Part shown: piece by piece, positions 22,466 to 34,773 of the stretch | Numbering within the stretch: the first letter of the stretch is position 1 | Layout of the letters: every line of letters starts with the position of its first letter | Assembly (NCBI GenBank): GCA_004380135.1 | Contig: QXCR01000128.1 | Coordinates: 20,351-84,350, forward strand | DNA: 64,000 nucleotides | Direction: 5' to 3' | Origin: Stemphylium vesicarium | Taxonomy: Eukaryota; Ascomycota; Dothideomycetes; Pleosporales; Pleosporaceae | Translations under genes and position numbers: made by a program | Notes under the pieces: model-generated | Told to the model about the DNA's origin: nothing | Seen by the model: the letters and a program-made list of their open reading frames with translations, nothing else | Database searches by the model: none

Positions 22466-23180
22466 ATGGTCAGTCACACCTTTTTCGAGTTCGTCGGAAG
22501 CCATTGGATGCTAGCCAAGACACGTTGCTTGCAGCACGGGAACATGCGACAGGAGAAGGCGATGAGTTGCAAATGAAGGCGGCTGGCTACTCTTGCTGCC
22601 TGTATTCGCTGTATTACACAATTCAACAGCCCCCTAGAGCTGCAACACGTGCGCAACAAATGCCTTTCCAAGACATCCAGATTCCGACTTGCCAAACCTC
22701 AGCATATCCAAAGACGATGACCACTAACTGGAACCACAGTCTGCTGCACGCGCTACCTCCCCCAACACCGCCTCTTCAGGCTCAACAACGGCGCGTCCTG
22801 CGTCGCCAAAGCCCCCGGGTGGCCCCGCAACCGTCATGCGAAGGAAGGCGGCCGCCGACCGCGCTGAGAAGACTGCCAACCTCCGACCAAGCAGCACAAG
22901 GGCGGCAGGTGCTGGTGGCAGCTCAAGCACTATGCTGAGTGAGTGCCGAAATATCCCAAGGGTTGAGCCCTTTTTTCTAGGACTCTTTGCTAACTTAGCC
23001 AGGACTGTACACTGATGAGTCTCCCGGACTCAAGGTCGACCCTGTCGTGGTCATGACCCTATCCGTCGTCTTCATCTTCAGCGTTGTCGCTCTGCACGGC
23101 ATGTACTCCCATTTGCTCACGTCAACCATATCTAACAGCCAGCAGTCATCGCCAAGGTCATGCGCCGATTCTCCGCATAA
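22466..23180 (+). CDS. SBH1: Protein translocon subunit Sec61-beta
   Basis: Exons 22466-22468, 22740-22938, 23003-23098 and 23146-23180 give 110 residues, the normal length. Sec61-beta is the small tail-anchored subunit of the ER protein-conducting channel. Seen: a Ser/Thr/Pro/Ala-rich N-terminus, the hallmark PPGGPATVMRRKAAADRA, the TMLRLYTDESPGLKVDPVVV block, one C-terminal membrane helix (MTLSVVFIFSVVALHVIAKV) and a short basic end. Two odd points: the first coding exon is the ATG alone, followed directly by a 271-nt intron (GTCAGT donor), and the third intron has a GC donor (GCATGT) with a good CTAAC branch site. Using any nearby GT instead breaks the frame. The match is strong enough to validate all four exons. 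Confidence 0.92.
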
Positions 23181-23697
23181 GCGAATCCACCCTCTTGCCA
23201 TTTTCTCTTACCTTCGATCGATTCCCCATCTTGAGGTGGGCGCTTCTCAGCGACGACCTCCACAATTCCCTCACTCGATTTGCGATTAGCCGTGTCCGTT
23301 TTCATTGACTGTATTCGGACCAAGGCAGGACTATGGAGAGCATGAAACAACTGGAAAAGCACTATTACCCATGATATTACCACGACTATTCGGGGGCGAG
23401 CAGGACAGTGGCACGCTCGTATGGTTAGGATTGCTAGTTTTGCTTGTATAATAGGTTCGCATTTGAATGAGGAGCTTTGTTCTACATTCTGTAGTTTCCG
23501 TGAATTGCCCCGCCGCAGCTCGTCCAAGCCAGACCACCATTAGTTTCTTGGCCTGGAGAGTATGCATATTCTACAACTAACAATGTCCAGTTTTGAGACT
23601 ATTCTATGTGCCGTACAGCTGTCGCCAGCGCTGAACCATGCCGAAAAATTAAAACCAAAACTTGCAAAAGGGGTATTGTAACAATGCTTCAAATAGC
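23181..23697. other. Convergent intergenic region
   Basis: Lies between the 3' ends of the Sec61-beta gene and the PTH11-like gene. No gene seen. Confidence 0.5.
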
Positions 23698-25205
23698 TCA
23701 GACGACGCGACTTGCCCGATCAACTTCTATTTTGAATTCTTCCTTCTTCCCAATGACCAACTTTGCCCCGTTTGCACCGCTTGGTCCAGCGCCTCGTTGC
23801 ACTTCTGCCTGGGTGAAGCTCATACTCCTCTCTCCCACCCAGACCTCTGCCTCGTGCCCGCGATACATGTGCGCAGGGCGAAAATGCTCGTCTGCCGTCA
23901 TTAACATTGGGCCTTGGGACGACGGACTTCCAGACTGAGTTGGTTCCAGAGAGCTCGAATGTCGATGCTCCGGTATGGACTGTTTGCTACCTCGGCGGGA
24001 GGGTAGGTTCTCCATCAAGTAAGACTCGGAGATGTTGTCTCTCGCATTCCTCGTAAGTCGCCGAGGAGGTGGAACGGAGCTGGCATTCGAGCTGGCCGTT
24101 TGTTGGGTTGCAGAACGGTGTGAACTGCCGTAGTGTTTGTAACTCGCCACATATTCCTTTTCAAATGGCTTCAAGAACGGCCCCATGCCTGTTATGGTGC
24201 TACTCATGATCGCGTAGCCCATCTGCCATTGTGTAGCTACCACATACACGAACGTGTCCGACCCGGTAATGCGCTCGCGAAGATAGTAGAGTCGAACGCT
24301 GGCAATTGCTATTACTGGTAGACGAGCACTGAATGCAAAAATGACGAGGAACTTCGCGGAGCGGCGCATCTGGAGGGAATAGACTAGCTGAATCGCAGTC
24401 GTGAAGATAAGGAATTCGGTAATGATGTCGAGGTTACCTATTGCAAGCCATTTCGGCCACTAAGAACACCATTAGCCATGTCTGAGATCTGATCATCTCA
24501 ACTATACATACTCTATTGGTGCAATTGTCAGGGTTCGTATATCTTTGCGCCGGGTTGCATGGTATCGCGACGAGTATGACTGACACCAACGCCCATACAC
24601 ATGACAATGCCAGAATCGTCCATGATACAATGCGATGCGCGCCTCCAGGCGACAGCCGTAGGTAGAGGGACAAAACCGACAGTTTCGAGGCGAGTATCAC
24701 GAAGATGTATAGAATTTGAGTCGCGAAACCTTCCTATTCGAATGGTCAGTTGTGGTTTCTGTGGGCCTTCACGGCGCGGCTGCCCTGAGAACGTTCGTAG
24801 GATGCACGGAGCCGATACCCTGGCGCGGATCTAAAAGCATCGTGGAAAGTCAAAACCGACTTACCCTCCCCAGTCTCTCGAGCTGCGATAAAGGTACACC
24901 GTCCTGGGGTGCTCCTAGGCCCAGGTTGACAAGATGTAAGATGATGCCCGTCTGCACTGTGTCTAGTAGCGTCGCTACCGAGAGCCACCAGTCTAAACAC
25001 GCGATTTCTCAGTACACTCTCTTTCTCTCACATGCAGTAAGTACTCACCATCAGATCTCCACTCCCTCGACTGCCATCGTAGCCAGACTCGGATCAGAAA
25101 GCATGACCAGAGAAAGGCCAGTACTGCAGCGCCGGTCACAACGATGAGACCCCTCTTGTCATGCGCTGTTATAACATACGGCGGAGGGATCACCTCTCCC
25201 GCCAT
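23698..25205 (-). CDS. PTH11-like integral membrane protein (fungal rhodopsin-type domain)
   Basis: Exons 25049-25205, 24865-24992, 24512-24733 and 23698-24459 give 422 residues with all junctions in phase. About seven hydrophobic helices are visible, with family marks: a first helix after VITAHDKRGL, WWLSVATLLDTVQTGI, then GFATQILYIFVILASKLSVL with the typical K-S-L-YLRL segment, an extracellular Cys-containing loop (CNPAQRY, NPDNCTNR), then WPKWLAIGNLDIITEFLIF. The cytosolic tail is long and Ser-rich. PTH11-like proteins are fungus-specific receptor-like proteins; some act in surface sensing and infection, but the ligand here is unknown. The start at 25205 (MAGEVIPPPY) is preferred over 25220 because it begins at the usual distance from helix 1. 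Confidence 0.85.
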
Positions 25206-26414
25206 GAAGGAACAAATCAAACAACGACAGGCGACGGCGCGGCGAGGAGAAAGCCATAAAATGATCGCAAATGCGCGACGCGGCAGCAGGATGGCTTGGG
25301 CTCTATACCTACTGCTGGATCCCGAAATCTCGCAATCCCCTCCAGATGGTTGATACCAATGATGATCCCAGTCGAGTGACAGCCACTGCGGACCTAGCTC
25401 CCTTTCTTACTCCTTGCATGCTTGGTACTCGTCGCTTACGGGCAGGACCGAATAGATCCCGTGGACACGACGGTTTGTTGAAAGAGGGCTTGTCATGCTA
25501 AGCACGCCATGGCCAAATCTCTAACGCGTAGTAGCTGCTGGCGTCAGCCTGCGTACCGCAAGGGAGTGGCACCGTGTTCTGCGGCATGTCCACCGCATCT
25601 TGCTATACGCTGGGATGTGCCAGCCTCTTAGCCTCGCGTTGCTATACTCTGCGGTAATGAATTGCTCCAACTTACCACTCCCACGGGTTTCTTCCGCCGG
25701 CTGTCCGTCTACACGCGCGTTTTTAACCACCGCTAGGACACACAGAGTGATCACAAAACATGAAAAATCTTACGACCACCCGCTCGCCAATCTCAAGATG
25801 CCGTTGCGACGCTTTGCAGCCCAACAGACGATCCAGACCTAAATCTTCCGTTTCTCTCTTATGAGTTCCGTCTCCCGCTAGGCCTTGTTTCGCCACTTGC
25901 TCTCCTCTGATACGAGCCGCGGCAGCTGCAGCTGCAATCAATCCACGACTCCTGCATCAAAAGCCAAGGGTTCGGCTGCACTAGAGCCCCAGATGAGGAA
26001 GCGGGCCGCGTAGTGACAGGGTTCACACCGAAAGGGCCGATTGGGCCTCGAACCATACATCGGCATTGGAGCCCATGTGAGCATCGCCGCGACGATCCTG
26101 TTGGCTCACTGGTGCTGCTATTGCTCCGGCGCACCTGTGAACCCTGACCCGCGTGAGAATATCATCGCGGCGGGTGTAAGATGAGGTTAGTGGCCCACAC
26201 CGTGGAAGCGGCAGCCAGAGCATCTGGCATCGGCAGGGTGAGCCCATTTCACTAATGCCAGCAAGGCTTGTGTTCCCATGCGGGTATCCTTTTTCTTTTA
26301 CTTCTACCGCAACGTTTCGCCTGTTCTTGGTTCCTGTTTCCTGGGTCACCTCCTTTCTAAGTTTATCCGTGGCGCTGCGTTCCTGCAGTCTTGCGGCGTA
26401 CGTGTTCGTCGATC
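25206..26414. other. Divergent promoter region
   Basis: About 1.2 kb between the divergently transcribed receptor-like and permease genes. No supported gene. Confidence 0.5.
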
Positions 26415-28190
26415 ATGGCTGCTTACGATAGTCAACCATTCGGTGCTATGGATAAGCAGACTGCGCTTGAGTCGCGAGCGCATCAACCAGGATTTGATGA
26501 TGATGGCGAGAGCGAAGAGTATCATGAGTCTCTTAGGGGATATACCAGGGCGGATCGCGCCGACATGTCGCGCATGGGCAAGGTGCAGGAGTTGAAGAGG
26601 AACTATCGCCCGCTGTCTGCCCTCGCATTTACCGTCATCCTACAAGGCACATGGGAGGTTCTCCTGACGTGAGTAGCAACAGAATTATTTCGATGAATGT
26701 GAATTAATAGTCACAGTGCCACCTACCAGGGACTCGTCGATGGAGGACCTGCGGGTCTCATCTGGAGTTTCGTATGGACCTGGTTCGGCTTCAGCACCGT
26801 CATGCTGTCGCTAGCTGAGATGGCCTCCATGGCACCAACAGCCGGCGGACAGTACCACTGGGTCTCCGAGTTCTCACCTCCCAGCGTCCAGAAGCCGTTC
26901 AGTTACTTCATCGGATGGATGTCTACACTATCATGGCAGGCCGGTACTGCATCTGGACCATTCCTCGTTGGCACACTTATCCAATCCTCCGTCATCGTCA
27001 TGTACCCCGACTACGCCCCGACGAACTGGCAAGGAACACTCATGGTCATCGCTGTGACCCTTCTGGTCTGGGTGCTGAACATTTGGGGTTCCAAGTTCAT
27101 GCCAGTATTCCAAAATATCATGTTGGTTGTCCACGTGTTCGGTTTCTTGGCTATCATCATCGTCTTCTGGGTCTTGTCGCCTAGGGCCACCGCAGAAGTG
27201 ACCTTTACCCAGTTCACTAACGGTGGAAACTGGAGTTCTACCGGGTTGACTCTTATGGTAGGCCAGATCTCCGCCATCTATGCTTGCATCTGTACGTCCC
27301 CCTCTATCCTGTGCAGTCTACCGCAATCCTAACAGCAACTGCAGGTTCTGACTCCGCCGCTCACATGGCCGAAGAGATCAAGGACGCTGGCAAGACTGTT
27401 CCTCGCGCCATGATTGGCGCCTATCTCATGAACGGCTCTCTCGGCATAATCTTCCTCATCAGCTACATGTTCATGATCACCGATGTCGATGCTGCTCTCA
27501 ACGACGCGACCGGCTACCCACACATGTGGGTCTTTGGCCAAGCCGTATCTGCTGGCGGCGTTGTGGCTCTAAACACCATCCCTACCGTCCTCATCTTTGC
27601 GGGTACTCTGACTTTCAACTTGTCGACTTCGCGCCAGACATGGGCGTTTGCGAGAGATCAGGGGCTGCCATTTAGCAAATGGATCGGCCATGTGGACCCC
27701 AAGTTGCAGGTTCCAGCTAATGCCGTTACGGTCACTTGTCTCATCACCATTGCGCTGAGCCTCATCAACATTGGCTCGGATGACGCTTTCAACGCTAGTA
27801 CGTGCACTCTGCCTGACATTATCTTCATCCTAGCTTTGCTAACCATCCCCAGTTATTTCGCTCAACGTAGTCGCCTTAATGATCACGTACATGTTCTCTA
27901 TCGGCGCCGTTCTCTACCGTCGCATCCGACACCCCGAGCTCCTTCCCACTTGCCGCTGGTCCCTGGGCAAATGGGGTGTTCCTATCAACGTCGGTGGTGT
28001 ATTGTACGCTAGTCACGCATTCTTCTGGTGTTTCTGGCCCGAGGCCACTCCCGTTGAGTTGAGCTCATTCAACTGGGCTGTGGTCATGTTCGTAGGTGTG
28101 GGCGTACTGTGCTTAATCGATTATGTTATCAGGGGTAGGAAGCAATACAAGGGACCTGTGGTGCTTGTCGATGGCTTCAAGGGAGAATGA
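26415..28190 (+). CDS. Amino-acid/choline-type permease (APC superfamily)
   Basis: Exons 26415-26668, 26717-27291, 27345-27797 and 27853-28190 give 539 residues, typical for fungal APC permeases of the GABA/choline group with about 12 helices. Seen: a hydrophilic N-terminus with DMSRMGKVQELKRNYRPLSA; helix 1 ending ILQGTWEVLLT; the conserved ATYQGLVDGGPAGLIW; LSLAEMASMAPTAGGQYHWV; the segment SDSAAHMAEEIKDAGKTVPR, which is very typical of this family; and the end FKGE. The protein should be a plasma- or vacuolar-membrane importer driven by protons. The substrate cannot be read from sequence: choline, GABA and other amino acids are all possible. All introns are GT-AG. Confidence 0.88.
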
Positions 28191-28973
28191 CTCTTGGACC
28201 GTCGGGGGAGGCCAGCAGCTGAAGAAGGGGTTGATGGTGAAGATGCGGAGTTGTTGGACTTTGAGGGTAATAGATCTGACGATGGCGATGAAGATTGAAT
28301 AGAGATTGTTTCTGATGCAAAATGGGCAGATCATGCTCATGACTGGTTTGCAAGTGCTGACGCTCTCGTGTTCCTTACGTTACGAGATCGGGCTTTGAGG
28401 ATCCGATATCCTTGCAATCTCGATAGTCTTTGAAGTATGCGGGGCTTTGGTCATACGCGACGCGTATCCACAGCCTAAAAAGATGATAGATATCAATCGG
28501 ACACCCGAGTCCCGGATTGCGAATACGGGGTAGTTTGGAGAAGAAGCGGTGAAGTGGAGGACTCGAAACAGAATGCAGCAGATAATAGGCTATTGCGATG
28601 GTTGTTGAGGCGTGGCCTTGAATGCAAGTCTTGGCAGACATTGAAGCGTGATAAGCGCGTGATGGCTAGGTGGGGCATCAGATAAAATTTGCACCGGATA
28701 TTTCTCGGATCTGATAAGATGCGCTGCTTTCCACCAATCGCATCTGCAAGACTCGAGTTCGCGACGACGGTGGATCGCTCTTGGAGTAGAGTGTATCCGG
28801 AGATGTTGACATTGGCTGTTTATCCGATGTCGGTGAAGTGTGCATGTGGTGCGCTGGTAGCAATAAGAAGCAAGCGTCCTGCTGCACAAGTTTAATCTAA
28901 TCAGATCATCTTACCTTCATCCCGCCCATCCTACACCCCCACGACCCCTCCGTTATCAGATCAAATCTTCACA
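28191..28973. other. Intergenic
   Basis: Between the permease and FAD oxidoreductase genes. No supported gene; a C/T-rich leader precedes the ATG at 28974. Confidence 0.5.
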
Positions 28974-30443
28974 ATGAGGCTTCAAGGCGTCACGGATACC
29001 CTGGGCAACGTCAGTCTATCCGGGCCACACCGCGTCCTTGTCGTCGGATGCGCATACGGCGGTATTTCTGCCGTCGTCAACCTGGTCGACTACGCCCAGG
29101 GCAAAGCACGACAGAGTGTGTACCCAGGTCCAGACTTCAAGGGCACACGGAGTAGGAGAGGTGTTGAAATTACAGTCATCGATGAGCGCGATGGTTATTG
29201 TGCGTCATTTCCCCCCACTAACCGAGGCTCGATATCTTTGCATCGACCGACCCCACTACCCTTATCGCTTTTTTTCGATCTTGGGACTAATGCTTGAGTC
29301 TCTGCAGTCCACTCGGTTGGCGCGCCGCTCGCACATGTCACGCCCAAGTACACAAATCATATGTGGAAGAGGTTCAGCCATCTGAATGAGCTGAAGCACT
29401 CGAATTTGCACTTCAAGCATGGAAGTGTCAAGAACATCAACCCTGAAGCCAAGGTTGCTGAGTGGTGCGACCGCAATGGTCAGACGCAACAACAGGCTTA
29501 CGACTACCTTGTCATGGCCACTGGGCTGAAGAGGCCGTTCCCTGCTGTGCCAAAGTCTGGAAGCTACGAGGAGTACCAACGAGATGGAAAGGTGTTTATC
29601 GAGAAGATTACTGGCGGAGACCCGTCCAAGTGTGAGGGAAGGAGAGTAGTCGTCATCGGCGCTGGTGCCGTAGGAGTCGAGTTTGCCGCTGAGATTAAGA
29701 CCCATTACCCACAGATCGCCGTCACACTAGTACACTCGAGGAGCGAAGTTCTTTCGTCAGAGCCGCTGCCCTCAGATGTAAAGGAGCGCGCAAAGATCCT
29801 CCTCGAGGAAGAAGGTGTTACCCTGCGCATGGGCAACCGTGCCACCATCACAGAGCTGCCTCATGGCCAATATACCGTCACACTCGCCAACAACGAGACA
29901 TTAACAGCAGACTTCGTTATCGACTCGACCCAAAAAGGTTCACCAACCACCCACGTCCTACCCTCAGCGTGCCTCAACGCAAACAAGGAGGTCATGGTCC
30001 ACCAATCTCTCATGTTCAAAGATACAATCGCAAACGCATCTTCCCACTTCGGTGTCGGCGACGTAATCGCCTGGTCTGGCATCAAGCGCGCAGGCAGCGC
30101 AACAGTCATGGGCCAGGCCGCCGCTCAAAACATCTACTCCGCCATCCTCAACTCCGAACTCCCTCCCTCATCCGAACAATACGCCACCTCTGAGCTACCA
30201 GCATGGGACGCCGTCATCGGTCTGGCTGTTGGAAAGCAATGCCTGACATACGACCCAAAGAACGGTATCAAGTATGGTGTTGAGGTCATGAAGGGCTACT
30301 TTGGCGAGGATCTGGGCTGGGCGGCTAACTTGAAGTATCTTGGTTTGACGGATGTCGTGGAGAGAGCGGATAGCCCTGTTGAAGAGGTCGAGGCGACGAA
30401 GATGGCTGAGGTGGGCATTAAGCCTGTGAGCGCGCAGGCATAA
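28974..30443 (+). CDS. AMID/AIF-like FAD-dependent pyridine nucleotide oxidoreductase
   Basis: Exons 28974-29199 and 29308-30443 give 453 residues. The fold is the two-dinucleotide-domain Pyr_redox type: an N-terminal FAD-binding strand (HRVLVVGCAYGGISAVVNL), the central YDYLVMATGLKRPFP (FAD contact) and a second Rossmann motif (RRVVVIGAGAVGVEFAAEIK) for NAD(P)H. The C-terminal FGVGDVIAWSG is the usual second FAD contact. Family members (AMID, AIFM2, type II NADH dehydrogenase-like) move electrons from NAD(P)H to quinones or other acceptors. No clear mitochondrial presequence is visible, so it may be cytosolic or lipid-droplet associated. The first FAD motif is GCAYGG rather than the commoner GGGxAG, but the spacing is kept. 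Confidence 0.85.
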
Positions 30444-32105
30444 GCGATTAAATTTTGTGGACAAGAGTCTACTTTGGCGTTATGTTTCTGGGGAGTTGAT
30501 CTAACATGAGCAATCTGATCCTTCTACTTTGCTGAACACGTATCCCGATGAGTGCAGTTAATGAACCGGATGAATGATATCCTGTGAGTTTAGCTCTAGA
30601 CCCAGGCGTCAGGGTCACGATGATGAGTGCCGACTGCAGAATGCTACGTGTCTGCATCCACCTCTACGTTGGCGTGCAGTCTTTCCGTGTTGCGGGGTTG
30701 GAACATAAGCTTCGCATCTCAGCCACAACACTTCATGGCCCCATCTATACGACATCGAACAAAAGAACTACTGAAGATGAGGGAGGGTTTGCGAAACTAA
30801 AGAGAGACAGAAGGTATGAGGAAATATGCGAGATTCTTAGTTCGTGAATTTAGCGTTTAGGTGGATTTGTCAGTATGCCAGCATGACGACTTCGTGAGGC
30901 CGTAAAATAGTCACACCGCTCATTGAGACGCAAGGCCCAGAGAAACTAGCCTGCCAAAGAGATGTGATTGCTGGAAGATACCCTTTGTTGACCATTGTCT
31001 TCTTTGGAAAGCTGTTGGGAACGTGTAAATGTCCAATAAATGCGCCATCAGGGTGGAAAAGCAGAGTGGTTGAGACGCGTAAAGTTTATGGGGAGCCGGG
31101 AGGGATCCATGAATTGATGGGTGGAATAGAGAGCTGCATTTGGAGTGGTTCCTCTGTCGTTGGTCACGACAGCCCGGAGCTGAGCGGCTGCTGCAAATCC
31201 TCGTATAGTCCCGAGGATCGCGAACGGCTACGCAAGCGGTCGATGGAGGACTGCCCAGGTGCGAACGCGAGACGCGGCTGGGAATAGAGTGCGCTAAGGG
31301 GGGTGGAGCGCGCTAAACCTCATGCCGATGCCGTTTTCTGCACGTTGACTGACGTGCATAGTGCATGATGCACCATGCATCTCAAGATACCTCGCCTGAC
31401 CATATCACAGGTCATCTCATCTCATCTTCCTCGACCAGCAGCAAACCTCCAGAGGACCTGGAGTACATCATTGCGGAGTGTTGGGGTCATCCTCGCACCG
31501 GGGATGTTCGCCACGCCGTTTGTTCGTCCCGTTTCCAATTTCCCGCACAGCCCGGTGTTCCGAGAAAGGGGCCACAGTGGCCATAGAACGACTGCCCCTT
31601 GACGATAATCGCGATTGACGCCTTCTTGTCACGGCGTATCGTTGTCTTAGCCTCTCACATGGGCTGCCCAGGTGTAGAAGACAAGATGCTGAAGACTCGT
31701 GAAGGGGATGCCACGCGCACGCTCAATCGATAGCTATTCCACTACAACCGCTGCGCCTGGTCAACCCGCATTTCGGAAAGGTTCCAGACGTTCTAGAAGC
31801 GGCCGCTAGCTCATTTCCGCATATTTTGGATGTGAATGTCTGTTCGCATGCTGGCTGATGCGGCAAGTGGCTTCTCGTAGTAGCACAGCTAGGCATCCAG
31901 AATGATTCGTATCCCATCCCGAGGTCCCCAGTAATGTCTCCATCTCTTACGCACTGTCTTCACTTCCTCAATTCCGCCCTGTTTTGATGCGCGCACTCTT
32001 TGTGACAACATCACTACATCCTAACATAAATCGCGCGTCCAGCACTGCACATACCAGCATACGCACAGTCGGTCCGAGTCAGTACACCCCGGCTTCGCAT
32101 ACACC
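30444..32105. other. Long intergenic region
   Basis: About 1.7 kb without a gene that I can support on either strand. Short frames lack domains or signal peptides. Confidence 0.45.
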
Positions 32106-33038
32106 ATGTTTCCCAGTGTAAAGGACCGAGCACGGCAACTGTTTGGGGAAACTGCAGTTCCCGAAACCGCGCCTCCACCTCCAATCGCGACTGGAAGGAG
32201 AGGTGCGCCGCTCAAGGCTGCTGCTGCGTCGAAACCGGTTCCCGAGCCAAAAACACCCTCGAGGCCCTCAAGAGCCGATGCGAAGTCAAAGAAGAATTCC
32301 CCCCCACCAGTGGAGGAAACACCAAAGGCGATAGGCGCATGGCCGAGTCCTTTCGAGCAGTTCAAGTCAAGAGCAGCGCCACCAGCCGCGACACCACCAA
32401 CGCCCTCGAAAACCGCCGCGAAATCAGCCCCAGCGAAATCAGCAAAAGCCACAGCGAGCGCATCAAAAACAGACAAGTCGTCGAAAGAAAAGGCTGAGAA
32501 GCCTTCCAAACCTACCGAAAAGAAGTCGCGACCAAGGTCGCCGCCGGTCGCGAAAGCAGCGCCGCCACCGAAGAAGGCTCCGGAACCTAAGGCTGTCACC
32601 AAGAAGAAGCCTGAGCCAAAACCCGCCCCCGAATCCAAGAAGTCGTCGCGCCCCAAACTCCAGACCCGCACATCGTCGCGCCCGAAAATATCACGCAGCT
32701 CTTCATCCTCGTCGCTTGACAGTGATGACGATGATGAGAGCGACGAAGAGGACGATCTACGCAACGCCTGCCTCAAGGAAGTCTCCAAGGTCACTGGCCT
32801 CAAAGGCAAAAACCTCGCGATATCTCTGCGACAACGTTCCTCGGGTGGCTGGTACGCCGCGTTGAAAGACGTCGGCGCGGACAAATACCTCAAGATGTGG
32901 ATGAATCGCGAAAAGACGTTTGCGACACAGGATGAGGCCCTGGAAGCCTACCTCGTCTTCGTCAAGAAGATGAATACGGATATGAAGCTCTTTGGGCCTA
33001 TGAGCCCCAAGCTGGGAAAGACCAAGGGCTTCTTTTAA
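32106..33038 (+). CDS. Lys/Pro/Ala-rich protein with a small conserved-looking C-terminal domain
   Basis: An intronless frame of 310 codons with a good context (accATGt). Residues 1-210 are disordered and strongly basic, built of Lys, Pro, Ala and Ser with repeated KKPEPKPAPESKK-like segments, then an acidic run (SLDSDDDDESDEEDD). The last about 75 residues look folded: GGWYAALKDVGADKYLKMWM and FATQDEALEAYLVFVKKMN. The basic/acidic composition suggests a nuclear, chromatin- or RNA-associated protein, but this is inference. The opposite strand is also open for 290 codons, which is a by-product of the codon bias, not a second gene. Confidence 0.7.
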   Translation: MFPSVKDRARQLFGETAVPETAPPPPIATGRRGAPLKAAAASKPVPEPKTPSRPSRADAKSKKNSPPPVEETPKAIGAWPSPFEQFKSRAAPPAATPPTPSKTAAKSAPAKSAKATASASKTDKSSKEKAEKPSKPTEKKSRPRSPPVAKAAPPPKKAPEPKAVTKKKPEPKPAPESKKSSRPKLQTRTSSRPKISRSSSSSSLDSDDDDESDEEDDLRNACLKEVSKVTGLKGKNLAISLRQRSSGGWYAALKDVGADKYLKMWMNREKTFATQDEALEAYLVFVKKMNTDMKLFGPMSPKLGKTKGFF

Positions 33039-33597
33039 GTGCTCTTTGCTTGTTTCCCTTTTGATGCGACCGACATGTGCTTACGAGAGCACGTCATTGT
33101 AATATATGTAATACCACCACCACTATTTCTGGATCCGGGACCTTTGATTAGCGCGGTGTTTTGGTTTTCGGATCCCCCTTCACGAGCATTTGCGCGTCTT
33201 TCTATTGTAATATGCTGTAAGATATGTAAGATACCGCGCGTCGTTTCTGTTTTCGCTTTCGCATCATTTGGCTACTGGCGCTAGGAAATATGATGAGAAC
33301 TGGATGATCTTGTGCGGCACTTCTCGGCCGGTTCGCGATATACCCCACTCAAGATCTTTTGCTCTCGTCACGAATATGGCTTCTGTTCGTGGATCGAACG
33401 GACGGATCACGTCATTAGATACTTATAATCGTAATACTCCTTCATTGTCCAGCTATCTCGCGTAGGCTGAATGATTGGCAATGCCGGATCCAAAGAGTTG
33501 ATCGGCTTGTACTAGAGAATGGCTTCCATGAGTTTCTCTCCTTCGGTTTCCCAAGTCGTTCAAGTCGTTGACTCCAAGTCACTCAACGGCCCGGTCC
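33039..33597. other. Convergent intergenic region
   Basis: 3' flanks of the Lys-rich gene and the astacin relic. No gene seen. Confidence 0.5.
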
Positions 33598-34773
33598 CTA
33601 ATCCTCCCATGGATAGAGATACTGAACTCCCTCTACATCTCCATCACTGATTTCCCACTTTGGCTCGATAATCTCCAACTCGTCCTCACCAATCATCTCT
33701 GGCGGCTCATACCCAACTCCGCGATCCTTCCAAAAGGCCAGAGGGACCTGCAGCACGTCATCCGTGTCCGCATCCTCATTAGCATATTCGGCGGGTGTGT
33801 ACAGCATGATCGACTCGTCGTCGAAGTCGAGATCGCTATTGATATACAGAGGCCACTCCTTTCCGTCCTTGTGATAAGGATCGATGTGGTCGATGGTATC
33901 GTAGTCCTGAATAGCCGCAAAGTCGTACTTGAGAGCGAGACAGTAATCGTTGCAAACATCCTTCATGTCATCTTCGCCCTTTGCGTCCCCCTTCTTCTTT
34001 GCGGCGGCGTAGCCTTTGACCTTGAGCAATCAAAATGGACGTAGCTATCGCGGTCTTCGCGCTGGTGCTCGTGCCAGAAACCGAACATGTGGCCGATTTC
34101 GTGGGCAACGGTTGTATGCCAGTATTCCTCTGGGTACTTGTTCTTAGAAGCTAGACCCAGGAACATGCCATGGCGCCATTCTTCGTCTAACCATTCTTTT
34201 GGTCGGTAGCCTGCGATGGAAGACGCCTGCACGTCGTCGCTCCGTGACTCGGCGATGACAGCGGTATCCTTTGGGACAGTTGGGTTCCAGATTTAGTAGT
34301 CGTCCTTGTCCTTGCGCTCCTTGAAGCAGTAAGGGTAGTCGTCATCGCCGAATTTGAACTCGCGGAACTTGAGGTTGTGCCCGCTATCAGCACCGGCTTT
34401 GCCGACCTTCTTGTCCCAAAGGTTCCAGGCGGGCTTGATGTCCTCCTCGGAGTTCTCACGAGCCTTGGGATCCTCGAAACAGTACTGTAAAAGACCGTTG
34501 GACCATGTTGTGCGAGGTGGACCAGTCCAATGATGCGTTAGCATGTTGTCATTCCTAGATGCGGGGGAACAGGAAAGAGAGACTACATACTAAGGTCACG
34601 ATCTCAGTCCATCTACGCCCCAGACTTGGGGAGACGCCTCGAGATGTGAGAACGCTATCGATGATCTCCGAAGTCGAATGAATGCCGTTGGCTAGGAACT
34701 TGAAGCTGTTCAGTGGAGGCGGGCAGGCCGTAGCGAGAGAGAAGAGGAGTAGTAGTAGCAACGGCAGTAACAT
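33598..34773 (-). pseudogene. Secreted astacin-type (M12A) zinc metalloprotease, broken
   Basis: Exon 1 (from 34773) encodes a signal peptide (MLLPLLLLLLFSLATAC) and RRWTEIVTL before a GTATGT donor. Exon 2 continues NDNMLTHHWTGPPRTTWSN. Further on is the diagnostic zinc site HEIGHMFGFWHEHQREDRD and a Met-turn segment (ESIMLYTPAEY), ending VEGVQYLYPWED. Three lesions are visible: the exon 1/2 junction is one base out of frame (extra G after the AG at about 34555); an in-frame TAA at 34293-34295 lies between KDKDDY and IWNPTVPKD; and a one-base loss near 34026 shifts frame just after VHFDC. Active members digest host or dead proteins outside the cell. The zinc ligands and Met-turn are intact, so decay looks recent. 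Sequencing error could explain the indels but less easily the stop. Confidence 0.75.

Noticed and set aside
32021..32893. 290-codon minus-strand open frame
   Set aside because: It lies exactly antisense to the Lys/Pro/Ala-rich gene; its Gly/Ala/Phe/Ser composition is the mirror of AAG/CCC/GCG-type codons. No domain.
34293..34295. Idea that the TAA in the astacin gene lies in a small intron
   Set aside because: No GT donor lies near enough upstream in the coding frame to excise it without losing conserved residues.
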